A DNA stretch of 64,000 nt, taken from contig JACKPV010000024.1 in the NCBI GenBank assembly GCA_024233305.1, forward strand, positions 124,001 to 188,000. Reading direction: 5' to 3'. Made by a program: the position numbers and the translations under genes. Origin of the DNA: Verrucomicrobiales bacterium (GTDB lineage: Bacteria; Verrucomicrobiota; Verrucomicrobiia; Limisphaerales; J093). Below are positions 16,216 to 27,912 of this stretch, one piece after another. Below the pieces are notes generated by a model, which worked only from the letters and a program-made list of their open reading frames with translations, ran no database searches and was not told where the DNA came from. Every line of letters starts with the position of its first letter. Position 1 is the first letter of the stretch.

Positions 16216-16629
16216 ATGGCTGCGAATGACATCTTTGCGACTCTGCCCCTCGTGCGCCGGACGGCGTCGCCGGGGGGGCCGTCGGGATCGGCTTCCTGGA
16301 CTCCCAACACGGACGTTTACGTCACGGATGGCGGGTTGGTGGTCAAGGTCGAGCTGGCCGGCATGCGCAAGGAGGACCTTGAGCTGATGGTGGAGGGGAG
16401 CCAGATCAAGATCAGCGGTTACCGACGGGACGATTCCCGGACGGCCCAATGCCGCTTCGTGGCCATGGAAATCAACTACGGACATTTCGAGAGTTCCCTC
16501 GAGCTGCCGTCCGGTTACGACCTCTCCGCGTCCCGCGCGGAATACCAGAACGGGTTCCTGCGCGTGGATGTGCCCTTCGCCCCCACCACCAACCCCGGCC
16601 TTCATCACGTCCCGATCAGTGCCAGTTGA
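16216..16629 (+). CDS. Hsp20/alpha-crystallin small heat-shock protein
   Basis: 137 residues. The alpha-crystallin domain starts near TPNTDVYVTDGGLVVKVELA (about 30-49) and includes GMRKEDLELMVEG and ISGYRR. It ends with the classic NGFLRVDVPF and a C-terminal HVPI motif, the I/V-x-I anchor for oligomers. It holds unfolded proteins without ATP. The gene sits just upstream of lon, which fits a shared protein-quality role. Confidence 0.88.
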   Translation: MAANDIFATLPLVRRTASPGGPSGSASWTPNTDVYVTDGGLVVKVELAGMRKEDLELMVEGSQIKISGYRRDDSRTAQCRFVAMEINYGHFESSLELPSGYDLSASRAEYQNGFLRVDVPFAPTTNPGLHHVPISAS

Positions 16630-16695
16630 GGCCGCAACGCAGACCCGCGGAACAGGCTGGTCAGAGACGGCGTCCAAGAGCAAGCTGGCTGCAGC

Positions 16696-19205
<2,510 letters not shown>

Positions 19206-19209
<4 letters not shown>

Positions 19210-19988
19210 CAGGCGTTGACTTCATGCGGAGGGCTGCCGCGCGCTCCTTCCTCCGCCTCCTCACAGGCCGATGGTTGGTTCTCGTGCTGACGGCGGGCGT
19301 GTTTTGGGGAGCGCCGGGCCACGCGGGGACCCCCGAAGGAACGGCCCTGGCCGTGGAAGTACGCAATCAGGCGCCCCAGGAGAACTTCACCACCACCGGA
19401 ACCCTCCGCCTCCGGGACCGCAACGGTCGTTGGTGGAAGGAATTGCCGGTTCGCATGGAAGCCCGCCTCCATGGCGGCGGATGGGAGAACACCTACACGA
19501 CGTACGACAATGAGCGTCAGGTGGTGGAGTCGCTGGTGGTGCTTCACGCCTACGGAGGGACCAACCGCTACGACTACCTGCCGCCCGGTGCGGACGCCCG
19601 AGCCGTCAGCCTGACCGGCGCGGAAGCGGTCGTCCCGTTCGCCGGCTCGCACTTCTGGCTGTGCGATTTCGGCCTCGAATTCCTGTTCTGGCCGGAGCAG
19701 ACCATTCTCAAGACCGAGATGCGCAAGGGCCGGGTGTGTCACGTGCTGGAGAGCGTGAATCCGAAGCCGGCCCCCGGCGGATATGCCATTATTCGCAGCT
19801 GGATCGACCGCGAAAAGCGCGGCCTGTTGCGGGCCGAGGCCTATGATGACAAACACCGACTGTTGAAGGAATTCAACATTGGCAGCTTCAAAAAGGTCGA
19901 CGGACGCTGGCAACTCAAGTCGATGGAAATCCGCGATGAACTGACCGACGAACGTTCCCGCTTGGAGTTCGACCTCGAGATCGAATGA
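19206..19988 (+). CDS. LolA-like outer-membrane lipoprotein-sorting protein
   Basis: 260 residues with a signal peptide (RWLVLVLTAGVFWGAPGHAG, cleavage near 41). The mature part has a beta-rich fold with ENTYTTYDNERQ, SHFWLCDFGLEFLFWPEQ and the ending KVDGRWQLKSMEIRD ... RSRLEFDLEIE typical of the LolA/LolB-related periplasmic sorting family in Verrucomicrobiota. It probably binds acyl chains in the periplasm. It is coupled to lon through an ATGA overlap, though any functional link is unclear. Confidence 0.65.
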
Positions 19989-20193
19989 GCGGCGGCCATC
20001 GGGCACGGCGCCGCCCCCCTGTCAACCTTCGATCACCCGGCAAACCCGGCGCTGATCGAGCGTCCTTCCTGAAACGAGCCGCCACTTCGGCACCTCTCCC
20101 GCTGGCGCGGCGTTTCCCGGTTGGCGGGCGCAGCCAGGCTGGATTGGTGTTCTGGCATTGCCAGCCGGGTCGCGACGCGCTGGAATCAGTCCC

Positions 20194-21816
20194 ATGCGGC
20201 ATTCCTTGTTCTGGGTGGCACCCCTGCTCGCCGGCAACTTGTGGGCGGGGTCGTTGGACGATCTGACCCGGCCTCTGCCCGGACGTTCGCGGCGGGCCAC
20301 ATCGACGATGCGCCAGGGGGAAGTGCGCCGGGGCGGCGAGGTGAAACTCGATCCGTCGGCGCCTCCGAAAGGGGATTCGGAGGAGGCCAGCAACTGGGAC
20401 AACCACCGCGTGCCGCCTGGAGCCACCCACGTCCTGCTGGACGAGCGGGGGCCGGGGGTGATCACGCACCTTTGGATCACCTTTTTGGGCCCCGAACCAC
20501 AGGCCTGGGCCCCGGAGGGTTCCGCCAACCACCAGGAGATGTTGCTGCGCATCTACTGGGACGGACGGGAGAAGCCGGGGGTCGAGGCGCCCGTGGGCGA
20601 TTTCTTTGCCAACTGCTTCGGTGAACGGAGGGAAGTGGTCAGCCTGCCGGTTGTGGTCGAGGATGCCGACTCCTATAATTGCTTCTGGCGCATGCCATTT
20701 CGGAAATCCGCCCGCATCGAAATCGTCAATCAAAGCGAGAAACCCATCGGGCTGCTCTACTACAACATCGATTGGATTCAGCTCGACGAACTCCCGCCCG
20801 ACACACCGTATTTCCACGCTCAGTATCACCAGGAATATCCGGTTCGGTCCGGAAAGGACTATGTCGTGCTGGAAACCAGCGGGCGCGGCCATTACGTCGG
20901 GACCGTGCTCGCGGTGCGAACCCGCAGCCCTTCCTGGTTCGGCGAAGGAGACGAGAAGATCTACATCGACGGCGAGTCCGAACCCTCGATCTGGGGAACC
21001 GGCACCGAGGACTACTTTCTGTCCGCCTGGGGACTCAAGACCACGAGCACGCCCTTTTTTGGGGTACCCTTCTTTGATCAATGGGGCATCGTGGGCGGCC
21101 ATACGAGCGCCTACCGCTGGCATATCGAAGATCCCCTCGTCTTTCAGCAGGGCATCAAGGTCACCTTCGAGCACTTCGGCTGGATCTCCCCGGACGAAAA
21201 CCCCGACCGGCGGAGCATGAGCTGGAACGAACGCGAGGACGACTACGCGAGCGTCGCCTTCTGGTACCAGGTCGGGGAACCCACTTTCGCTGCGCGGGCT
21301 CCCCGGGCCGCGGAGCGCACCCTGCCCGGCTTGGAACGGGTCACCGTCCACGCCCGCGACCTCCCTTCCGAACGGCACGGCGCCGGGCAAACCACCCGAC
21401 AACAACTCTCCCTCTATCCCGGCGCCCAGTTGCTGTACCAGCCGGTGGTAGCCGAAGACGCCTGGATCGAGATTCCCTTCGAGGTGCAACAAAAGGAACC
21501 GCTGCGGCTGTTGCTGAACGCCACCAAGTCGTACGATTTCGGCCGCTACCAGGCGAGGCTGGACGGCATCAAGCTCGGGGATCCCATCGACTTCTTCTCG
21601 CCGGAAGTCACCAAGGAGGAGGTGCATCTCCTCGACTTCTGGCCCGAGCCCGGGCAGTACGTCCTGCGCTTGGACTGCGTCGGGAAGGCGGTGCGGTCGG
21701 AGGGCTTCTACCTCGGCCTCGAGTCGCTGCGCCTGCGTGAGCGACGGCCCCGGGTGGCGGAGTACGGCCACGATCGTGACCGGGACTGGAAGTCCGATCC
21801 GATCCTCCATCGCTAG
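20194..21816 (+). CDS. Secreted DUF2961 (GH172) family protein
   Basis: 540 residues from ATG 20194, with a signal peptide (SLFWVAPLLAGNLWAG). The DUF2961 domain carries the typical phrases GPGVITHLWITF, LLRIYWDG, GDFFANCFGE, SYNCFWRMPF, WGTGTEDYF and GGHTSAYRWH. GH172 enzymes hydrolyse or transglycosylate fructo- or arabinofuranosides; Glu in GTGTEDYF is a likely catalytic acid. A C-terminal jelly-roll (VTKEEVHLLDFWPEPGQY) is also expected. Extracellular glycan use is inferred. Confidence 0.85.
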   Translation: MRHSLFWVAPLLAGNLWAGSLDDLTRPLPGRSRRATSTMRQGEVRRGGEVKLDPSAPPKGDSEEASNWDNHRVPPGATHVLLDERGPGVITHLWITFLGPEPQAWAPEGSANHQEMLLRIYWDGREKPGVEAPVGDFFANCFGERREVVSLPVVVEDADSYNCFWRMPFRKSARIEIVNQSEKPIGLLYYNIDWIQLDELPPDTPYFHAQYHQEYPVRSGKDYVVLETSGRGHYVGTVLAVRTRSPSWFGEGDEKIYIDGESEPSIWGTGTEDYFLSAWGLKTTSTPFFGVPFFDQWGIVGGHTSAYRWHIEDPLVFQQGIKVTFEHFGWISPDENPDRRSMSWNEREDDYASVAFWYQVGEPTFAARAPRAAERTLPGLERVTVHARDLPSERHGAGQTTRQQLSLYPGAQLLYQPVVAEDAWIEIPFEVQQKEPLRLLLNATKSYDFGRYQARLDGIKLGDPIDFFSPEVTKEEVHLLDFWPEPGQYVLRLDCVGKAVRSEGFYLGLESLRLRERRPRVAEYGHDRDRDWKSDPILHR

Positions 21817-21838
21817 TTCAGGAAGAACTGGAATTGCC

Positions 21839-22612
21839 ATGATGGGAATCCTCGAAGACCTGGCGACGCCGCTTGGTTTCTGTTGGGCGGTTTTGGTGTT
21901 GTCCGCCGCCTGGCTCGTGTTGCGGGAAAGCACGCGCCGCCGCGCCCTGTTGCCCGGTGGGTTGGCGCTGATCCTCTTCCTCTTTGGCGGTACGCCGCTC
22001 TCCGCCTGGATGCTCGCCGCCCTGGAAAGACCCTATGCCGGCGTGAAGGCTGAAGCGCTCCCGGACGCGGACGCGATCGTGATGCTGGGCGGCATCCTGG
22101 GGCCTTCAGCCAATGATCTTTACGGCGTGGATTTCAACGCCGCCGCCGACCGCGCGATCGCCGCGACGGAACTGCTGCGCCTGGGGCGGGCTCCGGTACT
22201 TGTGGCCGGGGGAGGGGCGATGCAGTCGCTGCCGGAAAAGCCCCTGGAAAGTGATCTCTGGCTGCCCTGGGTGGAGGCGTGGAAACTCAAGCCGCGGCGG
22301 GTCCACCAGCTAGGCGCCTGCCGCAACACCCACGACGAGGGAATGGCGGTCAAACGTCTGATGGAGGAGCACCGGTGGAAGCGTGTGATCCTGGTTACGT
22401 CCGCCTCGCACATGCGCCGCGCCGAGGGAGTGTTCCGACGCCTGGACATCCCGGTCGACTGCTTTGCGGCAGACTTTCGCGGGATTTCAACCCTGGAATC
22501 CGGCGGCTTTCGCGTGGGCGTGCCCAGACCGACCCGGTTGCAGTGCGCCAACGACTGCCTCCACGAGGTTTTCGGATGGCTGGTTTACCGGTGGCGGGAC
22601 TGGGTGCGGTAG
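21839..22612 (+). CDS. YdcF/ElyC-like DUF218 membrane protein
   Basis: 257 residues. Two N-terminal transmembrane helices (FCWAVLVLSAAWLVL and GGLALILFLFGGTPLSAWML) lead into a DUF218 domain: DADAIVMLGG, RAIAATELLRLG, VLVAGGG, NTHDEGMAV and VILVTSASHMRRAEGVFRRL. Members such as ElyC/YdcF act on envelope carbon flow; the catalytic role is unknown. Two ATGs in a row (21839 and 21842) start the gene. It ends just before the repeat-rich segment. Confidence 0.82.
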   Translation: MMGILEDLATPLGFCWAVLVLSAAWLVLRESTRRRALLPGGLALILFLFGGTPLSAWMLAALERPYAGVKAEALPDADAIVMLGGILGPSANDLYGVDFNAAADRAIAATELLRLGRAPVLVAGGGAMQSLPEKPLESDLWLPWVEAWKLKPRRVHQLGACRNTHDEGMAVKRLMEEHRWKRVILVTSASHMRRAEGVFRRLDIPVDCFAADFRGISTLESGGFRVGVPRPTRLQCANDCLHEVFGWLVYRWRDWVR

Positions 22613-22690
22613 CCCATCGCCCCGCCAGGGCCCCGGCACGCAACGCGACATTCCGGGAGGATCCGACCCTTCCAGGACACGGCGCCTCGT

Positions 22691-22770
22691 CTCAGCCGGA
22701 TCGATGCAACACGCGGTAGCCGCCGAGGTGTAGTCGGCGCTGAAATCCAAGGGCTTACACGGTCTCAGCC
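22691..22770 (-). repeat. Interspersed repeat family B, half copy B4
   Basis: Only one half of the family B element remains: CTCAGCCGGATCGATGCAAC, then GGTAGCCGCCGAGGTGTAGTC and GAAATCCAAGGGCTTACACG. It matches the left part of B3 at 49222. It directly abuts the epimerase C-terminal relic. Confidence 0.7.
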
Positions 22771-23087
22771 GGGATTGGATTCCCGGTGTTTTCCTCCTCC
22801 AGCATGACCAGTTGAGTCAGGGGTGCGGGACGCCGAAGCAGAAACGGAAAAAGACGTTCCAATGCAGCGGCTTGCCAGCGGGCGACGGGCGAATGGATGC
22901 GCAGCTTCCACCTCCGTCGCCACCAGCCCTGCATGATGACATCCAACAATTCGGTCATGCTGACCACCTCTGGGCCGCAAAGGTCGTAGCTCTGTCCCAC
23001 GGTGGCCGGCAGCGAGAGCGGCGGGAAAAGCAGCTGACCCGGCCCAGGATATGGCCGGCCAACCCGAGCACGACAGCACAGGACAGG
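22755..23087 (-). pseudogene. NDUFA9-like NAD-dependent epimerase, C-terminal part
   Basis: The minus-strand frame reads LSLPATVGQSYDLCGPEVVS then MTELLDVIMQGWWRRRWKLR and APLTQLVMLEEENTGNPIPA, ending at a TAA at 22755 within repeat B4. This is the C-terminal half of complex I NDUFA9-type extended SDRs (YDLCGPE and the PPLTRDQL-like region). Upstream, at about 23020-23087, a frame shift (RVSCFSRR/LSLP) and then repeat A3 end the similarity. A matching N-terminal part lies at 40972-41575 on the other strand. Confidence 0.65.
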
Positions 23088-23290
23088 CTCAGCCGTAACC
23101 ATGCAGTTGGATTCACCACGGATGGGCTCGGATGGGCACTGATACTGAGGGAAACCAGGATCGCGCGCCCCGGGGTTCGGGCTCACCATTTGGTGAGCCT
23201 TCCCGCCCTCTCCGCCATGGCGGCAGCGCCGCGCCCCATCCGTGGCATCCGTGCCCATCCGCGGTCCACTGACTGAATCGTTACGGCTCA
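23088..23290 (-). repeat. Interspersed repeat family A, copy A3
   Basis: About 203 bp in the same orientation as A2: GCTCAGCCGTAACCATGCAG at the left, GACTGAATCGTTACGGCTCAG at the right, interior CTCACCATTTGGTGAGCC and CATCCGTGGCATCCGTGCCC. It separates the epimerase relic from the PpiC gene. Confidence 0.82.
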
Positions 23291-23382
23291 GGAATCGCGT
23301 GTTGTTTGATAACCTGAGATGCGCACCGCAAGAAGACTGGTCGATCCCGCATCAGCGTGGCAGGGTTCGCTCCGCAAACGGA

Positions 23383-24282
23383 ATGCGTTTCATCAAAGAG
23401 CCGTTGATTCAGTTTCTCGTCGTGGGCATGATCCTCTTCGGTGCCGACGCGTTGTGGGGCCGGCGGACCGGACCGGCCCCTGCCGCGGATCCGGCGCGCT
23501 CCGACCAAGCGACCCTCAACATTGACGCCGGCCAGATCGAGGAGTTGCGCGAGACGTATCGCGTCTTGTGGAACCGCCCCCCCACCGTCGCGGAGATGCG
23601 CGATCTCATCGAGGAGAAGGTCCGCGAGGAGGTCCTTTACCTGCACGCCCTGGAACTGGGCCTGGACCGGGACGACCTGGTCGTCCGGCGGCGGTTGATT
23701 CAACGGGTGCGCTTCCTCACGCAGGATCTGGCGGCGAGCCCGAACGTGGATGACGCCACCCTGCAAGCCCACTTGACGGCGCATGCGGACTACTTCGCCG
23801 ATGCTCCGCGGGTGGCGTTCGAGCAGGTGGCATTCAGCAAAGCGCCGGGAGCCGACCGCGCCCGACAGGAGGCCGCGGACGCCCTGGCCAGGTGGCAAAC
23901 GACGGGCGGGGCTCCCGCCGGCGAGGAGGAAAGCGCCAGCCCGGTCCGGGCCTATCCGCCAACGACGGAGCGCGAGATCGCCGAGACGTTCGGCAGTTCT
24001 TTTGCCGAAACGCTGCTCGGCTTCGAGGCTGGCAGCTGGCAGGGCCCGATCGAGTCGCGGGACGCCTTCCACATCGTACGGGTCACCAAGCGGGAACCGG
24101 CGCGGGTGCCGCCGCTGGAGGCGATCCGCGACCGCGTGCGGCGCGATTACGAAGCCGCGATGCGCGAGGAGGCGAACGAGGCTTACTACCGCGATCTTCG
24201 GCAGCGCTACGCGGTGACGATCGACGAAGCCGCCCTGGCCAACGCAACCCGCCCCCGGACGGACGATGCCCGAGCCGAATGA
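23383..24282 (+). CDS. Membrane-anchored PpiC/SurA-type peptidyl-prolyl isomerase
   Basis: 299 residues. One N-terminal transmembrane helix (LIQFLVVGMILFGADALW) anchors a periplasmic part with a SurA-like N-domain (LRETYRVLWNRPPTVAEMRD ... EEKVREEVLY) and a degenerate parvulin domain (FGSSFAETLLGFEAGSWQGP ... FHIVRVTKREPA). In other bacteria this type sits next to HupE/UreJ genes, as here. It may assist assembly of the neighbouring transporters, which is inference. The stop overlaps the next start (ATGA at 24279). Confidence 0.8.
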   Translation: MRFIKEPLIQFLVVGMILFGADALWGRRTGPAPAADPARSDQATLNIDAGQIEELRETYRVLWNRPPTVAEMRDLIEEKVREEVLYLHALELGLDRDDLVVRRRLIQRVRFLTQDLAASPNVDDATLQAHLTAHADYFADAPRVAFEQVAFSKAPGADRARQEAADALARWQTTGGAPAGEEESASPVRAYPPTTEREIAETFGSSFAETLLGFEAGSWQGPIESRDAFHIVRVTKREPARVPPLEAIRDRVRRDYEAAMREEANEAYYRDLRQRYAVTIDEAALANATRPRTDDARAE

Positions 24283-25499
24283 GGACGTGCACGGACATCG
24301 CCGGAGCAGTTCCGGAGAGAACGCCACGGTCCCGGCGCCGGGCGGACGGCTGGGCTCGTGCCACGGGGGTTCGCTCCGCCATCCGCGGGCTGCGGTTGCT
24401 CGTCGCCGTCCTGACCGGCATCACCCCGGCGTTCGCCCATGAAATCCGGCCCGGTTATCTCGAATTGCGGGAGGAGCCGGCCAACCGCTACCAGGTGCTT
24501 TGGAAGGTCCCCACGGCCGCTGCCGCGCTCGGAGAGGAGTTGGCCGAATCCCTTGGGCAGACCTCCCGGCCCATCACTGAAGCAGCCCTGGCGAATCGGC
24601 GCGAGCCCTGCGGATGTCCCTCGCTCTGGGCCCGGCCCCGATCCCCGCTGACGGTTTCGATCCACCCCGTGTTCCCGCCCGAAGTGCGCCCGTTGGCGCC
24701 CCCGGTGGTGCGCCACGAAACCGACGCAGAACTGTGGACCTGGCCGGTCCAGGCGCCCGGAGACGGACTGGCCGGAGCGGAAATCACCGTCCACGGACTG
24801 CAGGCCAGCACGATGGATGTGCTGGTCCGGATCGTCTTTCGGGACGGCCAAGTGGCCACCCGGCTGCTGACTCCAACCGCGCCGGTGCTGGTAGTCGAGG
24901 CGACCAGGCGCACGGGCGCCGGGGGCTATCTGCGACTCGGGGTGGCGCACATCCTCCTGGGGGTCGATCACCTGCTGTTCGTGCTGGGCCTGCTGCTGAT
25001 TGTGCCGGACCGATGGATGCTGTTGAAGACCGTCACGGCGTTCACGCTCGCCCACAGCCTCACGCTTGCGGTGGCGACCCTCGGCTACGCCGCGGCGCCG
25101 TTGGAGCCGCTGAATGCGGCCATTGCGCTGTCCATTCTGTTTCTCGGGCCGGAGGTGGTCCGATTCCGGCGCGGGGAAACGAGCTTCACCCTCCGGCATC
25201 CGTGGGTGGTGGCGTTCGCCTTCGGGTTGCTGCACGGATTCGGCTTTGCCAGCGGGTTGAGCACGCTGGGCCTGCCCGCCGGGGAGATTCCGCTGGCGCT
25301 CCTGCTGTTCAATCTCGGCGTCGAGGCGGGCCAGGTGGGGTTTGTCCTGCTGGTGCTGGCGCTCGGAACGTCGTTTCGGGTGCTCGAGGTTCGCTGGCCG
25401 CGGATGGTGCAGGCCCTGCCGGGGTTCGCCGTCGGAAGCCTGGGAGCCTTCTGGTTTGTGCAACGCACGGCCCTGATGGTGATGGGATGGAGCCGATGA
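24279..25499 (+). CDS. HupE/UreJ family protein, large form
   Basis: 406 residues: a signal/anchor segment (LRLLVAVLTGITPAFAHEI), a soluble extracytoplasmic domain (about 55-210) and a C-terminal HupE/UreJ domain with six or so helices. The metal-site motif HILLGVDH (HxxxxxDH) is followed by FTLAHSLTLA and LLHGFGFASG. HupE/UreJ proteins are thought to move or sense nickel or cobalt. A stretch near residues 100-125 (NRREPCGCPSLWARPRSP) is unlike the family and could hide two compensating indels. First of three coupled HupE-like genes. Confidence 0.82.
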   Translation: MRTCTDIAGAVPERTPRSRRRADGWARATGVRSAIRGLRLLVAVLTGITPAFAHEIRPGYLELREEPANRYQVLWKVPTAAAALGEELAESLGQTSRPITEAALANRREPCGCPSLWARPRSPLTVSIHPVFPPEVRPLAPPVVRHETDAELWTWPVQAPGDGLAGAEITVHGLQASTMDVLVRIVFRDGQVATRLLTPTAPVLVVEATRRTGAGGYLRLGVAHILLGVDHLLFVLGLLLIVPDRWMLLKTVTAFTLAHSLTLAVATLGYAAAPLEPLNAAIALSILFLGPEVVRFRRGETSFTLRHPWVVAFAFGLLHGFGFASGLSTLGLPAGEIPLALLLFNLGVEAGQVGFVLLVLALGTSFRVLEVRWPRMVQALPGFAVGSLGAFWFVQRTALMVMGWSR

Positions 25500-26203
25500 A
25501 ATCAAACAACCGATGCCGACCGACCGGGCAAGCGGCCCCGGTGCAGTCCTCGACCAACCGACGGGAAGCCGGCGTCGGGCGACGCGTTTCGCCTGTTCAT
25601 TGGCCAGGGGCCCGTGGCTTGCGCTGTGGACGGTGGTTCTGGATGGCCGTGTGCTTCGCCCCGTTCGCCGCCCACGCCCACGTGGAAGGGGACATGGCGG
25701 GAGGATTGGTGGCCGGGCTGTGGCATCCGGTCTCGGGCCTCGACCACGTGCTGGCCATGGTGGCGGTCGGACTCTGGGGCGCCCAGCTCGGCAAACCGGC
25801 CGTCTGGAGCCTGCCGGTGGCTTTTCCCCTGGTGATGGCCATTGGCGCGTTCCTGGGCCTGGTCGGGATGGGCCTGCCAGGAGTCGAGATCGGGATCGCC
25901 GCCTCGGCCCTCGTCCTGGGCGCCATGGTGCTGACCGAGGCCCGCCCGCCATTGTGGCTGGCGACGACCATCGTGGGGGCCTTCGCCATCTTTCACGGTC
26001 ACGCCCATGGGACGGAATTGCCCGAGGACGCCAGCGGATTGCTTTACAGCATCGGTTTCGTTACAGCAACCGGATGCCTGCACGGATGCGGCATCGCGCT
26101 GGGACTGGTTCACCGTTGGCCGGCCGGACGCGTGCTGCTGCGCGTGGCGGGCGGCTTGGTGGCGCTGGGCGGATGCTACTTCCTGCGGGGAGCGCTGGTA
26201 TGA
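25496..26203 (+). CDS. HupE/UreJ family metal transporter
   Basis: 235 residues. After a leader (WMAVCFAPFAAHAHVEGD) the HupE signature GLWHPVSGLDHVLAMVAVGL (HxxxxxDH) is intact, followed by several helices and a second His-rich loop (AIFHGHAHGTELPE). The family is linked to Ni2+ or Co2+ permeation for hydrogenase or urease; here Ni-SOD and a LarA-like enzyme in the window could be beneficiaries (inference). The start overlaps the previous stop (ATGA). Confidence 0.88.
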   Translation: MKSNNRCRPTGQAAPVQSSTNRREAGVGRRVSPVHWPGARGLRCGRWFWMAVCFAPFAAHAHVEGDMAGGLVAGLWHPVSGLDHVLAMVAVGLWGAQLGKPAVWSLPVAFPLVMAIGAFLGLVGMGLPGVEIGIAASALVLGAMVLTEARPPLWLATTIVGAFAIFHGHAHGTELPEDASGLLYSIGFVTATGCLHGCGIALGLVHRWPAGRVLLRVAGGLVALGGCYFLRGALV

Positions 26204-26835
26204 ACTCCCGGGGGGGCGCACACCGTACCCGTCAGCGGCCGGCGCCGGTACGGTTCGTGGTTTCGGTACTCGCGACCCTGGCCTTCCCGGTCCTTGCCCG
26301 GGCACACTTGGTGAACTCGGGGCTGGGCCCCTTCTACGACGGCGTCACCCATCTTGCGCTGTCCCCGGACGAACTGCTTGGGATTGTCGGGTTGGCATTG
26401 CTGGCGGGCCTGGGCGGCGCCGCCTTCGGCAGGATGGCCTTGTTCACTCTGCCGCTGGCCTGGCTGGCCGGCGGCCTGCTGGGAATGACCGGACGGATCA
26501 CCGTGAACCTGCCCACCGCCACCGGGCTCGCCCTGATCGTCATTGGAACCCTGGTGGCCCTGGACCGCCAGGTGCCCTTCGCCATTCGGCCGGTGATCGT
26601 CGGTGGGTTTGGGCTGGTGGAAGGACTGCAAAACGGCGCTGTGGCGGCAACCGGAGCGCTCCCGGCGGGTGGCCTGCTCGGGATTGCGGCGACGGCCTTC
26701 GTGCTGGTCGCCCTGGTTGCGGCCGGTGCCGTGGCCATCGGGAAGCAACCGCCGTGGACCCGCATCGTCGCGCGGGTTGCAGGAAGCTGGATTGCGGCGA
26801 TTGGGTTGCTGATGACCGGGTGGGCGCTGCGCTGA
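26200..26835 (+). CDS. HupE/UreJ-like membrane protein lacking the HxxxxxDH motif
   Basis: 211 residues with a leader (VVSVLATLAFPVLARA) and six predicted helices. GLGPFYDGVTHLALSPDELL replaces the canonical HxxxxxDH motif; the remaining helices are Gly/Ala rich (LLAGLGGAAFGRMALFTLPL). It is the typical third partner in HupE clusters and may form a heteromer with the two upstream proteins. It is coupled by an ATGA overlap and ends the operon. Confidence 0.75.
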   Translation: MNSRGGAHRTRQRPAPVRFVVSVLATLAFPVLARAHLVNSGLGPFYDGVTHLALSPDELLGIVGLALLAGLGGAAFGRMALFTLPLAWLAGGLLGMTGRITVNLPTATGLALIVIGTLVALDRQVPFAIRPVIVGGFGLVEGLQNGAVAATGALPAGGLLGIAATAFVLVALVAAGAVAIGKQPPWTRIVARVAGSWIAAIGLLMTGWALR

Positions 26836-26947
26836 CCCTCCCCTGCGGTGGCGCAGCAACCTGACGGTTTCTTGTCCGCGGTTCACGGACGATCGCCCGA
26901 TAACTCCTTCGGATCGACCGGCCCCTCGCAATGGCGGCAGCAACCGA

Positions 26948-26981
26948 CAAAAAACCCGCCGGTCCGATGGACGCGGCGGGT
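26948..26981 (-). terminator. Rho-independent terminator of the PEP-CTERM gene
   Basis: On the minus strand, ACCCGCCG and CGGCGGGT form an 8-bp stem around a 12-base loop, followed by six T. It lies 30 bp after the PEP-CTERM stop at 27011. It also sits between convergent genes and may serve the HupE operon weakly. Confidence 0.85.
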
Positions 26982-27010
26982 GCTTTCAGGCCAACCGGCC
27001 CGAAGCGGGA

Positions 27011-27622
27011 TTACCTCCGATTACGGCGGCGCATAACGACGCCCACGGATCCCAAGGCCACCAACGAGACGACTCCCCAGGTGCTCGGTTCCGGCACCAC
27101 GACTTGCCACTGCCCGATGGTCGCGCCGGAGCCGGCGCCCTCGCCATCCCCTACGACGAGGTTGCCAATGGTACCGACGGTTGGCAGGAGCCCGAGCGGC
27201 AGAACCACGCCGCCCAGCTTGGTCAAGTCGAGCGTCGCAGATCCGGTGAAGGCGGGAGCGGCGGTCGTGAAGATCTGCGTTTGCGGAGAGGCCAGATCGC
27301 GGTAGAGGTTCAGACCGCGGTCGGATGCGCTCAAATCGTTGTTGTAAAACCAATTGTACGTTTGGGCGGTACCCGCGGGACTCAAGGTGCTGAAGGTCAT
27401 GAAGAAGACGTTCAGTCCGGCGGGGGCGTTGAAAAAGTCCGCCAAGGTGACACCAGCGAACGTGCTCGCCGAGTTGTCGTTCAGAGTCGCATGCGCGCTG
27501 GTGGCGGTAATCGTCACGGCAGTCGGATCGGAGACATTTACCTGCAAAAGGACCGCCGCTTGGGTGGTAACTACCCCGGCGGCCAAGGCCCCGGCAATCG
27601 ATAGGGCGAGGGTCTTCTTCAT
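27011..27622 (-). CDS. PEP-CTERM sorting-domain protein
   Basis: 203 residues. A signal peptide (KTLALSIAGALAAGVVTTQA), a beta-rich middle domain of no known family, and a C-terminal VPEPSTWG motif followed by a hydrophobic helix and MRRRNRR. This is the exosortase-dependent sorting signal; the protein would be processed and delivered to the cell surface. Exosortase is not in the window. ATG 27622 is preferred over an in-frame TTG at 27631. A clear terminator follows. Confidence 0.88.
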   Translation of the reverse strand: MKKTLALSIAGALAAGVVTTQAAVLLQVNVSDPTAVTITATSAHATLNDNSASTFAGVTLADFFNAPAGLNVFFMTFSTLSPAGTAQTYNWFYNNDLSASDRGLNLYRDLASPQTQIFTTAAPAFTGSATLDLTKLGGVVLPLGLLPTVGTIGNLVVGDGEGAGSGATIGQWQVVVPEPSTWGVVSLVALGSVGVVMRRRNRR

Positions 27623-27912
27623 AGATTTCAACGGTTTAAAATTGCTACTGCACGATCTCGGCGGAGCTAAGCGCCGGTGGGCATAGTGCCACGTTCAACT
27701 CTCCCGTCAACCTGGAAACCGGGAAATTATGCGCAGCCGCAGCGCCCCCCTCCGACCGGCGGCGCGCCCCTGTCATGGCTGGGTCCAACTGGATCACCGG
27801 CCTGTTTGCGCCGCCTCCACCCGCGCGCTAGACTGGCCCCTCGAAAACCGCGCCGCCATCCGGAGGGCGCAAACGCAGCCGGCCACACCGCCGGCACTGG
27901 ACAGACACCAAA

